Shown one piece after another: positions 61,701 to 64,000 of a stretch of DNA of 64,000 nt (its first letter is position 1; each line of letters opens with the position of its first letter). Below the pieces are notes generated by a model. It searched no databases, was not told the DNA's origin, and was given only the letters and a program-made list of their open reading frames with translations. Origin of the DNA: Diprion similis (Eukaryota > Arthropoda > Insecta > Hymenoptera > Diprionidae); NCBI RefSeq assembly GCF_021155765.1, contig NC_060112.1, forward strand, positions 22,656,501 to 22,720,500, in the 5' to 3' direction. The position numbers and the translations under genes are program-made.

Positions 61701-64000
61701 GGACAGGTAAAGGGGTGAGCTCTCGTTATTCAAATTCGCGAATGCGATACTTCAATCTGTGTTATTCTTTCAGAAAATATGCGAACAGTATTGGCCAGAT
61801 ATTGGAAACATAATGGAATATGGTCACATTACAATTGTGAACATGAAGCAGCGCGTCTACGCCGATTACACTCACAGAATTCTCCAAGTGACAAAGTGCC
61901 ACCAAACATGCTCGCGACAAGTATGTTTGAATCACCTGATCTGATATCTCTGGCACCTCGCGTCGCCCTCGATCTTGCCAATCCGCTGTCTCTCTGCCGT
62001 AGATTCAGCATCTTCAATACACGGGATGGCCGGAACAAGAAGTACCGATGTACTGGCACTCCATCGTCGAATACTTCAATGAGCTGAGGGGTCTTTCTGC
62101 GGGACCGGGACCCATAGTCGTTCACTGCGCTACGGGCACTGGCCGAACCGGGACCTTCATTCTTTGCGACATCGGTCTCCATTCTACCGCCGCTGAAGGG
62201 GTAACCTATTGGAATTCCCAAATTTATGTATTGGTGATAGAACTTGCGAAGCGATCGGTTATTGGACACGTTCGATCCGTTACAGACGGTGGACCTGTTC
62301 GCAGAGGCCGGCAATATGTACAATGCTCGGGCAAATATGTTGGAGAATTTGCAGCAATACATATTGGCGCACCTACTGCCCATGCAGTGCTTGCTTACGT
62401 TGCCCACGAAACTAAATTGCAGTGATGTCTCCGAAGAGGAAATTGAAAAAATGAAGAAGGACTCGAGGGTCCATATGCGGAGGTGCGTGTCCTAGAACCC
62501 AAGCTTCTCACCGTCGCGTCGATGAGAAAAAAGAAATGAGTACCTATAAAGAAAAATGTTGTTTTTTGACCTACAACTCAATGGGCAAAGAAAACGGAAG
62601 ATTTTTAGACTTGTTTACTATAGCTGTAAAAACCAAAGCGAATTCTGTTCACAGTGTCTGTGAATGACTGACCCAACAATCTACAAACCGAGTGAGTACA
62701 GTTGGTAAATTTTAATTCTCACCTTGTGTCATCGCAGGCTCGGAATCTCTGTCTGGAAGGAAAAAGCTCTTCGACCTTCGTACGAACCGCTGAAATCACC
62801 GAATCCGGATCACTTGTACAAGAATAGATTTCCGAAATTCACACCAGGTTAGGCATTGCCCATTCATTGTATCGTTGTGACATAACATACTGGAAGTGCT
62901 TTTAGGCGCTAACAATTTGGTTATATGTATTCGTATTCCTGAGTCATTCGCCGTGTACACAACGATCATGTGAATTGCAGTCGAACATAGTTTGGTCAGC
63001 CTCAAGCGGTATCCACCTGATGCAATTGACAGTGATTACATAAGCGCGGTAAGCGTCGATGGGCTCAGGGTGAAAGGACAGTACCTGGCGTCCCAATTGC
63101 CTCTACCGTGGACCCTTTCCGATTTCTGGCGACTGGTTGCCGAGAAAAGAACTGAACTCATCGTAATCCTACAACGACCCCGACCGGAAGGTCTTGTGAG
63201 TACCGAAACCAACTAATAATTGCTCGCAACTCCCTGTAAACGGTAATCTTTTCTCCATTTCGAAACACGCGTAATCCGCTTTGCAGGAATGCGTCGACAT
63301 CATTCCCCGGAAGAAGAGTATGCACAGACCTGTGCCTCACATAGAGGTGAAAACTAAGACGTTAAGTCACTCTAACGAACATTTCACAACCGATAAACTC
63401 CAGCTCACCGACACGTCCGAGGTAAATGGCAAATTTATCAGCATCCGCTCACTGGTTGTTTCATTCACACATTGACTTTCCTACTTTGCTATTGCCTCTG
63501 ACAGGAAGAACCAAGAACGCAGAATATCACTGTACTAACCTGCAAGGGTTGGGACCTCTTTGAAAACGGAGATCCTCCACAGCCTAAAGTGCTGGTCAAA
63601 CTATACATGGCCACGGAAAGGGTTCAACGACCAGAAAGTCCTACCCTCGTTCTCTGTTAGTGAGTAATTCTTCCAGCAATATCGATGTCGTCTCTGACAT
63701 GTATTTGAAATCAGTGCCGAGCAGCTTGCATTCGCGAAATCATTTCCGGATGAACCCTGATCAATTTCTTTCGCGCGCCATCGAAGATGATGTCCGACTG
63801 TCAAATGTATTACATGATACAACCGTTTTTGTTCCCAGTGACGGTGTCACAGGGTGCGGGTTGTACTTGGCTCTGAGCATTCTGCTGGAACGTATGTCCG
63901 TGGAGCAAGAGTGTGACGTGATTTCGGCGGTACGTGCGATTCGCCAATCCAGGCGAGAGTTCGTTTACTCTAAGGTGAATCAAATTCTCAACAGTTACAT
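55775..64000 (+). CDS. Receptor-type tyrosine phosphatase with degenerate tandem PTP domains (3' partial)
   Basis: Exons: 55775-55952, 56168-56314, 56461-56675, 56747-56954, 57036-57386, 57471-57596, 57694-57831, 59433-59977, 60063-60358, 60436-60607, 60898-60985, 61408-61484, 61572-61706, 61774-61920, 62003-62200, 62286-62482, 62738-62847, 62981-63195, 63287-63421, 63505-63659, 63839-64000 (cut by the window). About 1331 residues are visible: signal peptide (1-23); a farnesoic-acid-O-methyltransferase (FAMeT)-like module to about 245 (EWRTFTFEWNVLDREIRLTM, then FLVFMSASAASVRFH); a Cys-containing, possibly MAM-like region; fibronectin-III-like segments (about 470-700); one membrane helix (about 710-735); PTP domain 1 and domain 2. 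Domain 1 has HCATGTGRTGTF (Cys about 983, Arg about 989) but KNRD for KNRY, WPE for WPD, and MLENLQQY in the Q-loop. Domain 2 reads VLCYDGVTGCGL, keeping the Cys but lacking the Arg. It probably signals or scaffolds at the plasma membrane, perhaps with little catalysis. I cannot name the orthologue. Confidence 0.88.
59038..59163 (+). other. Candidate optional exon in the receptor phosphatase gene
   Basis: Inside the 1.6-kb intron between exons 57694-57831 and 59433-59977 lies a 126-bp open segment. It is preceded by GCATTAG and followed by A|GTAAAT, and both ends have the same phase (1) as the flanking exons. It encodes 42 residues beginning VDLKTFCEYYSNDL, with cysteines spaced as in neighbouring exons. 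The polypyrimidine tract is poor and the neighbouring exons also join directly in frame, so it may be alternative or spurious. Confidence 0.3.
61258..61300. repeat. Perfect 11-bp inverted repeat in an RPTP intron
   Basis: CGAACGTCAGT (61258-61268) and ACTGACGTTCG (61290-61300) are perfect reverse complements around a 21-base loop, within the intron between exons 60898-60985 and 61408-61484. Each arm holds an ACGTC core. Role unknown. Confidence 0.7.

Noticed and set aside
63042..63052. GTAAGC donor-like site within RPTP domain 2
   Set aside because: The reading frame continues smoothly through it with conserved PTP-domain sequence, and no matching acceptor is needed.
1..64000. tRNA, rRNA, CRISPR or microRNA genes
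   Set aside because: I looked for tRNA T-loop patterns and well-known insect microRNA seeds and saw none convincing; CRISPR arrays and operons do not apply to this eukaryotic sequence.

Overview
The window is eukaryotic and reads as an insect nuclear genome. Split genes have GT/AG introns of about 55 bp to 4 kb, the intergenic DNA is rich in microsatellites, and there are several foldback (MITE-like) elements. The period protein encoded here resembles bee and wasp PER in its N-terminal Ser/Lys-rich segment and has no long Thr-Gly tract. I therefore infer a hymenopteran, possibly a sawfly, with moderate confidence and no species call. All exon models were joined by hand from reading frame, splice consensus and phase; every listed junction keeps frame.

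Layout. Positions 1-26340 show no recognisable coding exon. They hold simple repeats, one long-armed foldback element (12311-12926) and the first copy of a compound hairpin repeat (24588-24976). Positions 26341-29095 (+) encode a 465-residue protein that looks like the FBXO33/FBXO39 family but without an evident F-box. Positions 31073-36079 (+) encode a complete 610-residue SLC5 sodium/solute symporter in 12 exons. Positions 36080-40958 are a convergent intergenic stretch with a second foldback element. Positions 40959-53702 (-) encode the circadian protein PERIOD (per), 15 coding exons and 1047 residues. Positions 55775-64000 (+) encode a receptor-type protein tyrosine phosphatase (RPTP): signal peptide, unusual ectodomain, one membrane segment and tandem PTP domains. 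It is cut by the right edge of the window.

Relations. per and the RPTP gene are head to head, about 2.07 kb apart, with a CACGTG E-box 274 bp upstream of the per start codon and three more clustered in per intron 1. The compound hairpin repeat occurs three times: intergenic, in an SLC5 intron and in the largest per intron. The most unusual gene is the RPTP. Its membrane-proximal PTP domain departs from consensus in the substrate loop, WPD loop and Q-loop, and its second domain lacks the catalytic arginine, which suggests a receptor pseudophosphatase or one with altered activity.
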